A stretch of 38,680 bases of DNA from JAZFSZ01 sp036446455. GTDB lineage: Bacteria > Pseudomonadota > Gammaproteobacteria > Acidiferrobacterales > JAJDNE01. The position numbers and the translations under genes are program-made. The stretch covers positions 1-38,680 of the forward strand of contig JAZFSZ010000091.1 in the NCBI GenBank assembly GCA_036446455.1, read 5' to 3'. Positions within the stretch are counted from its first letter, which is position 1. Each line of letters begins with the position of its first letter. This document shows positions 16,539 to 24,603 of this stretch, in pieces. A model generated the notes under the pieces. The model ran no database searches. It worked only from the letters and a program-made list of their open reading frames with translations, and had not been told where the DNA came from.

Positions 16539-17339
16539 ATGCGAAAGTATATTGCCAGTATTTTTCGACGTGATCCCGCTGCACATTCCGTGCTGGAGAT
16601 TCTCATCGCCTACCCGGGAGTTCATGCAGTTGCCATGCATCGTCTGTCGCACTTGCTGTGGCGATTACGCCTGCGCCTGATTGCACGCGTGCTATCGCAG
16701 TTAACGCGCTGGTTAACCGGTATCGAGATTCACCCAGGCGCGCTTATTGGCAATCGCTTATTTATCGATCATGGCATGGGTGTGGTGATCGGCGAAACCG
16801 CCGAGATTGGTGACGATTGCACGCTTTATCATGGCGTGACGCTGGGTGGCACCACCTGGCAGCGGGAGAAGCGCCACCCGACACTGGGTAACGATGTTGT
16901 CGTTGGCGCTGGGGCCAAAGTGCTGGGGCCTATTATTATTGGAGACGGCGCTCGTATTGGGTCCAATTCTGTTGTCGTTAAGGATGTACCCGCCGGTGCC
17001 ACTGTGGTCGGGATTCCCGGGCGCATCGTGGTTCCCCATGACGATGAAAAGTCTGAGCAACGGCGCAAGATGGCGGCCAAGATCGGCTTCGACGCCTATG
17101 GCCAGACCGCTGACATGCCGGATCCGGTAGCCAATGCAGTGGATGTCATGCTCGATCATATGCACGCCCTTGATGGCAAGCTGGAGCAGATCTGTCGTGC
17201 ATTAAAACAGTCAGGTGTCGAACTGGCGGATGTGGCGCTACCCGAGCTTGACGTTCACCACCTAGGTGACGAAACAGATGTCCCTGAACAAAAATCCAAA
17301 CACAGTGAAAAAGAAGGGAAAGAAGAACGGAATACTTGA
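16539..17339 (+). CDS. cysE: Serine O-acetyltransferase
   Basis: The 266-aa protein has an N-terminal helical region (about 1-60) and a left-handed beta-helix of hexapeptide repeats (about 65-165), with the signature DHGMGVVIGETAEIGD and HGVTLGGT. It makes O-acetylserine from serine and acetyl-CoA, the first step of cysteine synthesis. The C-terminal part is longer than in the short EpsC-type enzymes and ends in a charged Lys/Glu-rich tail. A TAAGG sits upstream of the start. It lies directly before iscR, and its stop codon overlaps the iscR promoter. Cysteine is the sulfur source for IscS, so the linkage makes biochemical sense. Confidence 0.93.
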   Translation: MRKYIASIFRRDPAAHSVLEILIAYPGVHAVAMHRLSHLLWRLRLRLIARVLSQLTRWLTGIEIHPGALIGNRLFIDHGMGVVIGETAEIGDDCTLYHGVTLGGTTWQREKRHPTLGNDVVVGAGAKVLGPIIIGDGARIGSNSVVVKDVPAGATVVGIPGRIVVPHDDEKSEQRRKMAAKIGFDAYGQTADMPDPVANAVDVMLDHMHALDGKLEQICRALKQSGVELADVALPELDVHHLGDETDVPEQKSKHSEKEGKEERNT

Positions 17340-17363
17340 CTAAATTTGTCAGGAATGTAGAAT
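17332..17363 (+). promoter_or_regulatory. isc operon promoter with overlapping type 1 IscR operator
   Basis: TTGACT (17336-17341) and TAGAAT (17358-17363) are spaced by 16 bp. The segment 17332-17356 matches the type 1 IscR site of E. coli PiscR (ATA-x-x-TGACT, A/T core, then a G-TC-GG-AT half). The -35 element overlaps the cysE stop codon. Autorepression of the operon by 2Fe-2S IscR is expected from the E. coli model. Confidence 0.7.
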
Positions 17364-17399
17364 TGTCGCAAGCATAACATGGTAACAAGGTGAAGAGCT

Positions 17400-17858
17400 A
17401 TGAGACTAACGACCAAGGGACGCTATGCTGTAACGGCAATGCTGGATTTGGCGCTGCACTTTGACCAGGGTGCAGTCACTCTGGCGGAAATTGCCCGACG
17501 ACAGGGTATTTCCCTGTCTTATCTCGAACAGCTATTCGCGCGACTCAGGCGCAGCGGTCTGGTCGATAGCGTACGCGGCCCCGGTGGTGGTTACAATCTT
17601 GCCAATAAGCCCGAAGATACGACTGTGGCCGACATTATTATTGCCATCAATGAAAATATTGACGCCAGACGTTGCGGTGGCAAGATCAACTGCAATGGCG
17701 ATGAACGTTGCTTGACCCATGAGTTGTGGGAACAGCTGAGCAACCGAATCTATGGTTTTTTACAGGGGATTTCACTCGCAGATCTGGTGAACCAGCCTGA
17801 TGTTCAGGAAGTCTCTGCGCGTCAAATTACACGGATGCAAACAGCCAGCGTGCAGTAA
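17400..17858 (+). CDS. iscR: Iron-sulfur cluster-responsive repressor IscR
   Basis: The 152-aa Rrf2-family protein has an N-terminal winged helix (MRLTTKGRYAVTAMLDLA, about 1-65). The three cluster Cys C92, C98 and C104 are followed by H107, exactly as in E. coli IscR. It binds a 2Fe-2S cluster made by the Isc system and in that form represses its own operon at type 1 sites such as the one just upstream. The apo-protein controls type 2 sites. AAGG before the start serves as ribosome-binding site. It is the first gene of iscRSUA-hscBA-fdx-iscX. Confidence 0.97.
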   Translation: MRLTTKGRYAVTAMLDLALHFDQGAVTLAEIARRQGISLSYLEQLFARLRRSGLVDSVRGPGGGYNLANKPEDTTVADIIIAINENIDARRCGGKINCNGDERCLTHELWEQLSNRIYGFLQGISLADLVNQPDVQEVSARQITRMQTASVQ

Positions 17859-17929
17859 GTATATGACAGTCTCGAACATCGAGTTCGTGTAATCAGCAAT
17901 TATTCTCATTTATCTTTTAAACGGAAATT

Positions 17930-17953
17930 TATGGCCACCAATATGTGGCTATA
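17930..17953 (+). repeat. Hairpin in the iscR-iscS spacer
   Basis: TATGGCCAC (17930-17938) and GTGGCTATA (17945-17953) form a 9-bp stem with one G-U pair and a 6-base loop, 72 bp after iscR and about 60 bp before iscS. There is no T-run, so it is not an ordinary terminator. In E. coli a structure in this spacer stabilises the iscR part of the mRNA when RyhB triggers decay of iscSUA. A similar role is possible here. Confidence 0.5.
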
Positions 17954-18012
17954 AGTTAAAATAACCAGTGCGGTTGAAAGACTGCCAGCGATCAGGGTTG
18001 TATAAATATAGT

Positions 18013-19227
18013 ATGAAGAAACCAATTTATTTTGATTATTCTGCCACCACGCCGGTCGATCCGCGTGTGGCCAAGACCATGATGGAATACCTGACGCTGG
18101 ACGGCGATTTCGGCAATGCGGCATCTCGTTCCCATTCCTATGGCTGGAATGCCGAAGCAGCGATTGAGCGAGCTCGAAAAAATGTTGCGGACCTGATTGG
18201 TGCCGATCCCAGGGAGATTGCCTGGACCTCGGGTGCCACCGAGTCGGACAATCTCGCCATCAAGGGCGTGGCCCACTTCTACAAGAAGAAGGGCAACCAT
18301 ATTATTACCTGCAAGACTGAACACAAGGCTGTACTGGATACCTGCCGCCAGCTCGAACGCGAGGATTTTGAGATCACCTATCTCGATCCGGAACCAAATG
18401 GATTGATAGATCTTGAAAAGCTGAAAGGTGCTATTCGCGATAGCACTATTTTGGTCAGCATCATGCACGTTAATAACGAGATCGGTGTGATTCAGGACAT
18501 CGCTGCCATAGGCAAGATTACACGCGAAAGGGGCATTCTTTTACATACCGACGGGGCACAGAGTGCCGGCAAAGTGCCGCTAGACGTCAATGAGATGAAT
18601 GTTGATCTCATGTCGCTTTCGGCACACAAGGTTTATGGACCGAAAGGCATGGGAGCCTTGTACGTTCGCCGTAAACCGCGCGTACGCCTGGAGGCACAAA
18701 TGCATGGTGGGGGTCATGAGCGCGGCATGCGTTCCGGCACCCTGCCGACTCATCAGATCGTTGGCATGGGTGAGGCCTTCCGCATTGCCAAAGAGGAAAT
18801 GGTGGACGAGATCGACCGCATTCGCTCCTTGCGCGATCGCTTGTGGAACGGCACCAAGGACATGGAAGAGGTCTATCTTAATGGAGATATGGATCATCGT
18901 GTCGCCGGCAACCTGAATGTGAGTTTCAATTACGTTGAAGGCGAGTCGCTGATTATGGCGTTAAAGGATATTGCCGTTTCCAGTGGATCAGCCTGTACCT
19001 CCGCTAGTCTGGAGCCGTCTTATGTGTTGCGTGCACTGGGGCGCAACGATGAACTGGCCCACAGTTCGATTCGATTTACCCTTGGTCGCTTTTCGACCGA
19101 AGAGGAAGTGGATTACGCAATCAAGCTGGTGCGAGACAAGGTCACCAAGTTGCGTGAGTTGTCACCCCTCTGGGATATGTTTCAGGAGGGAATTGACCTT
19201 GAAAGTGTGCAATGGGCAGCCCATTAA
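18013..19227 (+). CDS. iscS: Cysteine desulfurase IscS
   Basis: The 404-aa PLP enzyme takes sulfur from cysteine and passes it as persulfide to IscU and other acceptors. The PLP lysine is K206 (SAHKVYGPKG) and the catalytic C328 lies in SSGSACTSAS, the same numbering as E. coli IscS. H104 (KTEHKAV) and D180 (HTDGAQS) are also present. The start ATG 18013 gives MKKPIYFDYSATTP as in E. coli; an in-frame upstream codon at 17968 is not supported. A C-terminal LSPLWDMFQEGIDLESVQW, needed for IscU docking, is intact. Confidence 0.98.
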   Translation: MKKPIYFDYSATTPVDPRVAKTMMEYLTLDGDFGNAASRSHSYGWNAEAAIERARKNVADLIGADPREIAWTSGATESDNLAIKGVAHFYKKKGNHIITCKTEHKAVLDTCRQLEREDFEITYLDPEPNGLIDLEKLKGAIRDSTILVSIMHVNNEIGVIQDIAAIGKITRERGILLHTDGAQSAGKVPLDVNEMNVDLMSLSAHKVYGPKGMGALYVRRKPRVRLEAQMHGGGHERGMRSGTLPTHQIVGMGEAFRIAKEEMVDEIDRIRSLRDRLWNGTKDMEEVYLNGDMDHRVAGNLNVSFNYVEGESLIMALKDIAVSSGSACTSASLEPSYVLRALGRNDELAHSSIRFTLGRFSTEEEVDYAIKLVRDKVTKLRELSPLWDMFQEGIDLESVQWAAH

Positions 19228-19268
19228 ATAGAGAGTGAAAAACATTACCTGTTTTAGGAGTATGTAAT

Positions 19269-19655
19269 ATGGCTTATAGTGAGAAAGTTCTGGACCATTA
19301 CGAAAATCCCCGCAACGTGGGTCTGATGGATAAATCAGACAAATCAGTTGGCACCGGTATGGTCGGTGCGCCGGCCTGTGGTGATGTGATGAAATTGCAG
19401 ATCAGGGTTGACGCAAACGGCCTCATTGAAGACGCCAAATTCAAGACCTATGGTTGTGGTTCGGCGATTGCGTCTTCATCGCTGGTAACGGAATGGGTGA
19501 AAGGAAAAACCCTGGATGAAGCACTTGAAATCAAGAACTCGGATATTGTCGAAGAACTGGCACTGCCGCCGGTGAAGATTCACTGCTCGGTGCTGGCCGA
19601 AGACGCCATCAAGGCAGCCATTGAAGATTTTCAGGCCAAACAGGGTGATAATTAA
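19269..19655 (+). CDS. iscU: Iron-sulfur cluster scaffold IscU
   Basis: The 128-aa scaffold assembles 2Fe-2S clusters from IscS sulfur and iron. The three ligand Cys are C37 (GAPACGDV), C63 (YGCGSAIASSS) and C106 (IHCSVLAEDA). The LPPVK motif recognised by HscA is at 99-103. A strong TTAGGAG ribosome-binding site precedes the start, consistent with the high expression of this gene in the operon. Confidence 0.98.
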   Translation: MAYSEKVLDHYENPRNVGLMDKSDKSVGTGMVGAPACGDVMKLQIRVDANGLIEDAKFKTYGCGSAIASSSLVTEWVKGKTLDEALEIKNSDIVEELALPPVKIHCSVLAEDAIKAAIEDFQAKQGDN

Positions 19656-19664
19656 TTAACGATT

Positions 19665-19988
19665 ATGGGGATCACTCTGACAGTAAACGCAGCACAACGC
19701 GTCCGCGATTACCTGGAAAAACGCGGCAAGGGGATCGGTCTGCGCCTGGGTGTTAAAACCACCGGGTGCTCCGGTCTGGCCTATGTGCTCGAGTTTGTGG
19801 ATGAATATGGTGAAGACGATGAGGTGTTCGAGAGTCAGGGCATCAAGGTGATCGTTGATCCTAAAAGCCTTGTCTATATCGATGGAACCCGGCTTGATTA
19901 CACCAAGGAAGGCCTGAACGAAGGATTCAAATTTGAAAACCCCAACGTTAAGGACGAGTGTGGTTGCGGCGAAAGTTTTACCGTTTAG
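19665..19988 (+). CDS. iscA: A-type iron-sulfur carrier IscA
   Basis: The 107-aa A-type carrier has the three conserved Cys C35 (TTGCSGLAY), C99 and C101 (ECGCGESF). It receives clusters from the IscU scaffold and passes them to targets, or delivers iron. It begins 9 bp after iscU within the operon. Confidence 0.97.
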   Translation: MGITLTVNAAQRVRDYLEKRGKGIGLRLGVKTTGCSGLAYVLEFVDEYGEDDEVFESQGIKVIVDPKSLVYIDGTRLDYTKEGLNEGFKFENPNVKDECGCGESFTV

Positions 19989-20018
19989 CATCCGCGCTAG
20001 CCTTGACCCCGTCTCTCC

Positions 20019-20558
20019 ATGCAGGTCGCACTGGACAAGAACTATTTTGAGATTTTTGGTCTGTCCGAAAATTTTGAACTAGACGTTGCCGCCCTGAAAG
20101 ATCGCTATCACGATCTCCAGCAGCAATTGCATCCTGATCGCTATGCCAGTGCAACAGATCAGGAAAAACGCCTCTCAGTGCAGATGACCGCACTGGTTAA
20201 CGAGGCATTTCAAACCCTGAAAGATCCCCTGCGTCGCGGCCGTTATTTGCTGCAACTGCGAGGCGTTGATACCAACGAAGAAATCGATACGGCAATGGAC
20301 ACGGCCTTTCTCATGGAGCAAATGGAGTTGAGGGAAGCACTTGATGCCGCCTGTGAAACCGATGGGCCGTTGCCGGAACTGGCAACGCTGGGGCGCCAGG
20401 TGGCCCAGGCATTCGATACGCGTATTAATCGTTTGCGGGACAGCCTGTTGCAGGAAAATGAAGCGGTGTTGATGGAGGCGCGCAATACCGTTCGAGAATT
20501 GCAGTTTCTGGAAAAGCTGGTGCAGGAAATAGAGCAACGTGAAGAGGAATATATCTAG
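20019..20558 (+). CDS. hscB: Co-chaperone HscB
   Basis: The 179-aa J-domain protein has HPD at 38-40 in an N-terminal J domain (about 8-78) and a C-terminal three-helix domain (about 90-175) that binds IscU. It stimulates the ATPase of HscA and brings IscU-Fe/S to it. A 123-bp gap follows before hscA, longer than the other gaps in the operon, with no evident promoter. Confidence 0.96.
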   Translation: MQVALDKNYFEIFGLSENFELDVAALKDRYHDLQQQLHPDRYASATDQEKRLSVQMTALVNEAFQTLKDPLRRGRYLLQLRGVDTNEEIDTAMDTAFLMEQMELREALDAACETDGPLPELATLGRQVAQAFDTRINRLRDSLLQENEAVLMEARNTVRELQFLEKLVQEIEQREEEYI

Positions 20559-20681
20559 TGAGGCCCTGACTTACTCAGAATTACTTTGGAGAGTTACTGC
20601 TGTTTGTCGTTGCCTGATCCTGTAATTTTTCCTGATTTCTGATACTGAAAACGATTATTCATCCCATTATTCCATTATCCC

Positions 20682-22568
20682 ATGGCACTACTGCAAATAA
20701 GTGAACCCGGTGAGAGCACCTCTCCCCATGAACATCGACTGGCGGTGGGCATTGATCTGGGCACCACCAATTCACTGGTTGCCACCGTGCGCAGTGGTGT
20801 GGCCAAGACTCTGGCGGATGATTCGGGAAATCATTTACTGTGTTCGGTGGTGCACTACCGTGCGCAGGCTGAACCTGAAGTCGGTTCTGCTGCAGAGGCG
20901 CAATCAGTCTCCGATCCCCTGAATACCATTGTTTCCGTTAAACGTCTGATGGGCAGGGGCATCAATGATATCCGTCATCTCGGGGATATCTTACCCTATG
21001 AATTTGTCGAGGCGGATTCAGATATGCCCTATATCCGCACCGTTGCGGGAAACCGCAGCCCTGTTCAGGTTTCCAGTGAAATACTCAAGGTGCTCAAACA
21101 GCGTGCCGAGGTGATACTGGGTGGTGATCTCACCGGTGCGGTGGTGACTGTCCCGGCCTATTTTGATGACGCCCAGCGCCAGGCAACAAAAGACGCAGCG
21201 CGTCTGGCGGGCCTGCACGTGTTTCGTTTGCTGAATGAACCCACGGCGGCGGCCGTGGCCTATGGACTGGATCAGCAACCCGAAGGAATTTATGCCATTT
21301 ACGATCTTGGCGGCGGCACTTTTGATATCTCTATACTGCAATTGCGTCGCGGGATATTTGAAGTCATGGCCACTGCCGGTGATTCTGCCCTGGGTGGTGA
21401 TGACATGGATCATGCGATTGCGGAGTGGATCATGCAGCAGTCGGGTCTCAGCCACGATGCCGATCGAAGTCTGTTACGCCAGCTGATGCAGGAGGGAAGG
21501 CGCGTGAAAGAGGCGCTGACGCAAGCCGAACATACTGTCGCGCACATTCAATTTGGTGACATCAATTGGCAAGGGAAATTGACGCGCGAGGGAATGGCAG
21601 ATCTGATCGACCCTTTGATCGATCGTACATTACTGCCCTGCAGGCGCGTATTGCGCGATGCCGGCATCAAGGTTGATGAAGTGGATGGTGTGGTGTTAGT
21701 GGGCGGATCCACGCGAGTGCATCGGGTACGAGAAAGCGTTGAGGCATTCTTTGGCAAGTCGCCGTTGTCCAATATTGACCCTGACCGCGTCGTTGCCATC
21801 GGTGCCGCATTGCAGGCAGACGTGCTCGCCGGTAACAAATCAACAGACGATATGTTGCTGCTGGATATTACGCCGTTGTCGCTGGGCATCGAGATTATGG
21901 GCGGTATGACGGAAAAAATTGTTCCGCGTAATTCGCCGATTCCCATTGCCAAAGCGCAGGAATTTACGACCTTCAAGGACGGTCAAACCGCTATGTCCAT
22001 TCATGTGGTACAGGGCGAACGCGAGATGGTCAGCGATTGCCGGTCTCTGGCACATTTTGAGTTGAAGGGGTTTCCACCCATGGTCGCCGGTGCTGCGCGC
22101 ATTCGTGTGACTTACCAGGTGGATGCCGATGGTCTGTTAAGTGTCAGTGCACGGGAACAGACCAGTGGTGTTGAAGCCCGCGTGGAAGTGAAACCTTCCT
22201 ACGGTTTATCCGATAACGAGGTTGAAACCATGCTACGCGAGTCCTTTGCCCACGCGCACGAGGACATGGATGCGCGCAATCTGAGAGAAGCCCAGGTGGA
22301 TGCCGATCGGCTCATTGAAAATGTCACCGCGGCGCTTGCAGCAGATGGAGAAGAATTATTGAGTACAGGGGAACACCAGACCATTCTGACACGGCTAAGC
22401 GAGCTTGGAGCCGCGCGACAAGGTGATGATCTGCAGAAAATCAAACATGCCATTTCCCGGGCAGACAAGGCGACCCAGGAATTTGCGGCCCGCCGCATGG
22501 ACGCCGGAATGCGAAAGGCCCTGACCGGCCATAAACTCACTGAATTTACGTCAGACAAACAGAACTAG
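20682..22568 (+). CDS. hscA: Specialised Hsp70 chaperone HscA
   Basis: The 628-aa DnaK-family ATPase begins MALLQISEPGES, as E. coli HscA does, then GIDLGTTNSLVATV (phosphate loop 1), IYDLGGGTFDISIL and VVLVGGSTRVHRV, with a substrate-binding domain from about residue 390. It uses ATP to release clusters from IscU by gripping its LPPVK motif, with HscB as co-chaperone. The start fits family similarity, but the 20 bp before it (CCATTATTCCATTATCCC) contain no Shine-Dalgarno sequence, so initiation may be weak. Confidence 0.97.
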   Translation: MALLQISEPGESTSPHEHRLAVGIDLGTTNSLVATVRSGVAKTLADDSGNHLLCSVVHYRAQAEPEVGSAAEAQSVSDPLNTIVSVKRLMGRGINDIRHLGDILPYEFVEADSDMPYIRTVAGNRSPVQVSSEILKVLKQRAEVILGGDLTGAVVTVPAYFDDAQRQATKDAARLAGLHVFRLLNEPTAAAVAYGLDQQPEGIYAIYDLGGGTFDISILQLRRGIFEVMATAGDSALGGDDMDHAIAEWIMQQSGLSHDADRSLLRQLMQEGRRVKEALTQAEHTVAHIQFGDINWQGKLTREGMADLIDPLIDRTLLPCRRVLRDAGIKVDEVDGVVLVGGSTRVHRVRESVEAFFGKSPLSNIDPDRVVAIGAALQADVLAGNKSTDDMLLLDITPLSLGIEIMGGMTEKIVPRNSPIPIAKAQEFTTFKDGQTAMSIHVVQGEREMVSDCRSLAHFELKGFPPMVAGAARIRVTYQVDADGLLSVSAREQTSGVEARVEVKPSYGLSDNEVETMLRESFAHAHEDMDARNLREAQVDADRLIENVTAALAADGEELLSTGEHQTILTRLSELGAARQGDDLQKIKHAISRADKATQEFAARRMDAGMRKALTGHKLTEFTSDKQN

Positions 22569-22577
22569 AGCCAAAAC

Positions 22578-22916
22578 ATGACCAAAGTAATATTTTTACC
22601 CCACGAAGAAATTTGTCCGACGGGCAAAACCATTGAAGCCGAACCCGGTATTACTATATGCGATCTGGCGTTGGCCAATGGTATTGACCTCGAACACGCC
22701 TGTGAGAAATCCTGTGCCTGTACCACCTGTCACGTCATCGTGCGTGAGGGATTTGCCAGTCTGGTGGACGCGGAGGATGAAGAAGAAGACATGCTGGACA
22801 AAGCATGGGGACTTGAACCGGAGTCGCGACTGGCCTGCCAGGCCAGGGTCGGCGATGTTGAACTTGTAGTGGAAGTGCCTAAATATACAATTAATATGGT
22901 GTCGGAAAGTCATTAA
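22578..22916 (+). CDS. fdx: 2Fe-2S ferredoxin of the Isc system
   Basis: The 112-aa adrenodoxin-type ferredoxin has the ligand pattern C42-x5-C48-x2-C51 and C87. It supplies electrons for cluster assembly on IscU. It starts 9 bp after hscA. The acidic stretch DAEDEEEDMLD (64-74) is the usual surface that contacts IscS. Confidence 0.96.
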   Translation: MTKVIFLPHEEICPTGKTIEAEPGITICDLALANGIDLEHACEKSCACTTCHVIVREGFASLVDAEDEEEDMLDKAWGLEPESRLACQARVGDVELVVEVPKYTINMVSESH

Positions 22917-22945
22917 TCCGAAACCAACAGCCAGAGGGGGCAGTA

Positions 22946-23146
22946 ATGGGACTGAAATGGAGTGATTCCAGAGAGATTGCGATCGAATTAGCCGAAACAT
23001 TTCCCGAGGCTGATCCCCTATCGGTACGGTTTACCGATTTACGCGAGTGGGTGATGGCGCTGGAGGATTTTGAAGATGACCCTGATAAATCCGGTGAGAA
23101 AATTCTTGAGGCCATTCAGATGGCCTGGCTGGACGAGGTGGACTGA
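22946..23146 (+). CDS. iscX: IscX (YfhJ) iron-sulfur assembly regulator
   Basis: The 66-aa acidic protein matches IscX: MGLKWSDSREIAIELAE near the start and DPLSVRFTDLREWV in the middle, ending in MAWLDEVD. IscX binds IscS and iron and tunes the rate of cluster formation. A GAGGGGG tract upstream is a good ribosome-binding site. A 6-bp GC hairpin (TGCCCG/CGGGCA, 23148-23165) follows the stop directly; it lacks a T-run but may mark the end of the operon. Confidence 0.96.
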   Translation: MGLKWSDSREIAIELAETFPEADPLSVRFTDLREWVMALEDFEDDPDKSGEKILEAIQMAWLDEVD

Positions 23147-23346
23147 CTGCCCGGTTCGGCGGGCAAGCGCAAGGCATGTGCAGACAGGATCTGTGCCTTT
23201 CGATTGTTTCCCCGCTGCGCAAACGCTACACTATCCCGCCAAAATTGGCAGAAAATTCCTGTATTTATCGAGACTTGTGCAGCTGTTGCGTGAGTCAGTA
23301 CCGAACACAGTTGGTACACAGGATATTTCGGAAAGCTGAGGCAGAT

Positions 23347-24594
23347 TTGAATCAGGCGGAAAAACACAACTTGCTCGGGCTCGATCGGGACAAATTGAAG
23401 GCATTTTTTACCGATATCGGTGAAAAACCCTTTCGTGCACAACAGGTAATGCAGTGGATTCATCAGCGTGGTGTCAGTGATTTCGACGCCATGACTGATC
23501 TGAGCAAGTCCTTGCGCAGCAAACTGATGGAATTCGCCGAGATTCGCGCACGCGAGATCGTGACTGTGCAGCAGTCGGCTGATGGCACCCGCAAATGGTT
23601 GTTGCGACTGGGTGATGGCAATTGCATTGAGACGGTATTTATCCCCGAGGGCGAGCACCCAGGGCAAAATAAACCAGGTGAAAAGCAGGACAAAGGAGGA
23701 TTGGCAGAACAAGAAGGAGTTACCGTGTTTGCCAGTATCCCTTCTTCTGACCGATCCTCAGAAGGGGTGGGCGTGGCCAACAGTCCGGGGCGCTATCGCG
23801 GAACCCTCTGTGTTTCGTCACAGGTCGGTTGCATCCTTAATTGCAGTTTCTGTTCTACGGCCAGACAGGGTTTCAATCGTAACCTGGAGGCCCATGAAAT
23901 TATTGGACAACTTTGGGTCGCAGCCCGTGCGCTGGGCCAAACTGCTAGTAACGATCGCGTTATTACCAATATTGTCATGATGGGTATGGGCGAGCCGTTG
24001 CTTAACTTTGACAATGTAATCCAGGCAATGTCAATTATGCTGGATGATTGGGCCTACGGATTATCGCGCCGGCGCATTACTCTGAGCACGGCTGGCGTGG
24101 TGCCTGCCATCGATCGCCTGCGTGAGACACTGCCAGTCAGTCTGGCGGTATCGCTGCATGCTGCTAACGATACCTTGCGCAATAAATTGGTTCCGCTAAA
24201 TAAAAAGTATCCTGTTAAGCAGTTAATGGATGCCTGCAAGCGCTATGTGGCAGGCGAGTCCCGTAATCGGGTGACTTTCGAGTACGTCATGATTGATGGG
24301 CTGAATGACACCAGAGAACACGCAAAGCAGTTGCTACACTGTATTAAGGGTGTGCCGGCCAAGGTCAACCTGATACCCTTTAATCCGTTCCCCGGTAGCG
24401 AATACAAACGCTCCTCAAAAACGGTAATCGATCAATTCCGTAATGTATTGATTCGCGGTGGCATTGTCACGGTGACCCGCAAAACCCGCGGAGACGATAT
24501 TGACGCTGCGTGCGGCCAGCTTGCCGGCAAGGTTCAGGATCGCACGCGACGCTCACAACGCAGTCAGTCGCCACCCTTCGCCAATGTCGGATAG
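23347..24594 (+). CDS. rlmN: Dual-specificity 23S rRNA/tRNA adenine C2-methyltransferase RlmN, with an internal insertion
   Basis: The protein has 415 aa from TTG 23347, chosen because a GAGG ribosome-binding site lies just upstream and RlmN similarity starts there; the frame is open further upstream to 23176 without family similarity. It is a radical-SAM enzyme with C162-x3-C166-x2-C169 for the 4Fe-4S cluster, and the catalytic pair C155 (TLCVSS) and C389 (GDDIDAACGQLAG). It methylates A2503 of 23S rRNA and A37 of some tRNAs. Between the segments VFIPE and RGTLCVSS, where E. coli has about three residues, there are about 46-49 extra ones (about 102-150). All core motifs are in frame, so the enzyme is probably functional. 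Confidence 0.93.
   Translation: MNQAEKHNLLGLDRDKLKAFFTDIGEKPFRAQQVMQWIHQRGVSDFDAMTDLSKSLRSKLMEFAEIRAREIVTVQQSADGTRKWLLRLGDGNCIETVFIPEGEHPGQNKPGEKQDKGGLAEQEGVTVFASIPSSDRSSEGVGVANSPGRYRGTLCVSSQVGCILNCSFCSTARQGFNRNLEAHEIIGQLWVAARALGQTASNDRVITNIVMMGMGEPLLNFDNVIQAMSIMLDDWAYGLSRRRITLSTAGVVPAIDRLRETLPVSLAVSLHAANDTLRNKLVPLNKKYPVKQLMDACKRYVAGESRNRVTFEYVMIDGLNDTREHAKQLLHCIKGVPAKVNLIPFNPFPGSEYKRSSKTVIDQFRNVLIRGGIVTVTRKTRGDDIDAACGQLAGKVQDRTRRSQRSQSPPFANVG
23650..23793 (+). repeat. In-frame insertion within rlmN containing a perfect 7-bp inverted repeat
   Basis: These 144 bases code for residues about 102-149, a polar, Gly/Ser/Lys-rich stretch absent from typical RlmN. Inside it, CTTCTGA (23744-23750) and TCAGAAG (23758-23764) form a hairpin with a 7-base loop. 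The boundaries are estimated from family similarity. It could be a palindromic element that entered the gene in frame, or a lineage-specific loop. Confidence 0.5.
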
Positions 24595-24603
24595 GAGTCG
24601 CGA

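Noticed and set aside
23147..23346. Search for ndk between iscX and rlmN, where many relatives have it
   Set aside because: The 200-bp gap holds only a short hairpin and no coding sequence for ndk.
23744..23764. Hairpin in rlmN as a transcription terminator
   Set aside because: It lies inside an intact coding frame and has no T-run after it.
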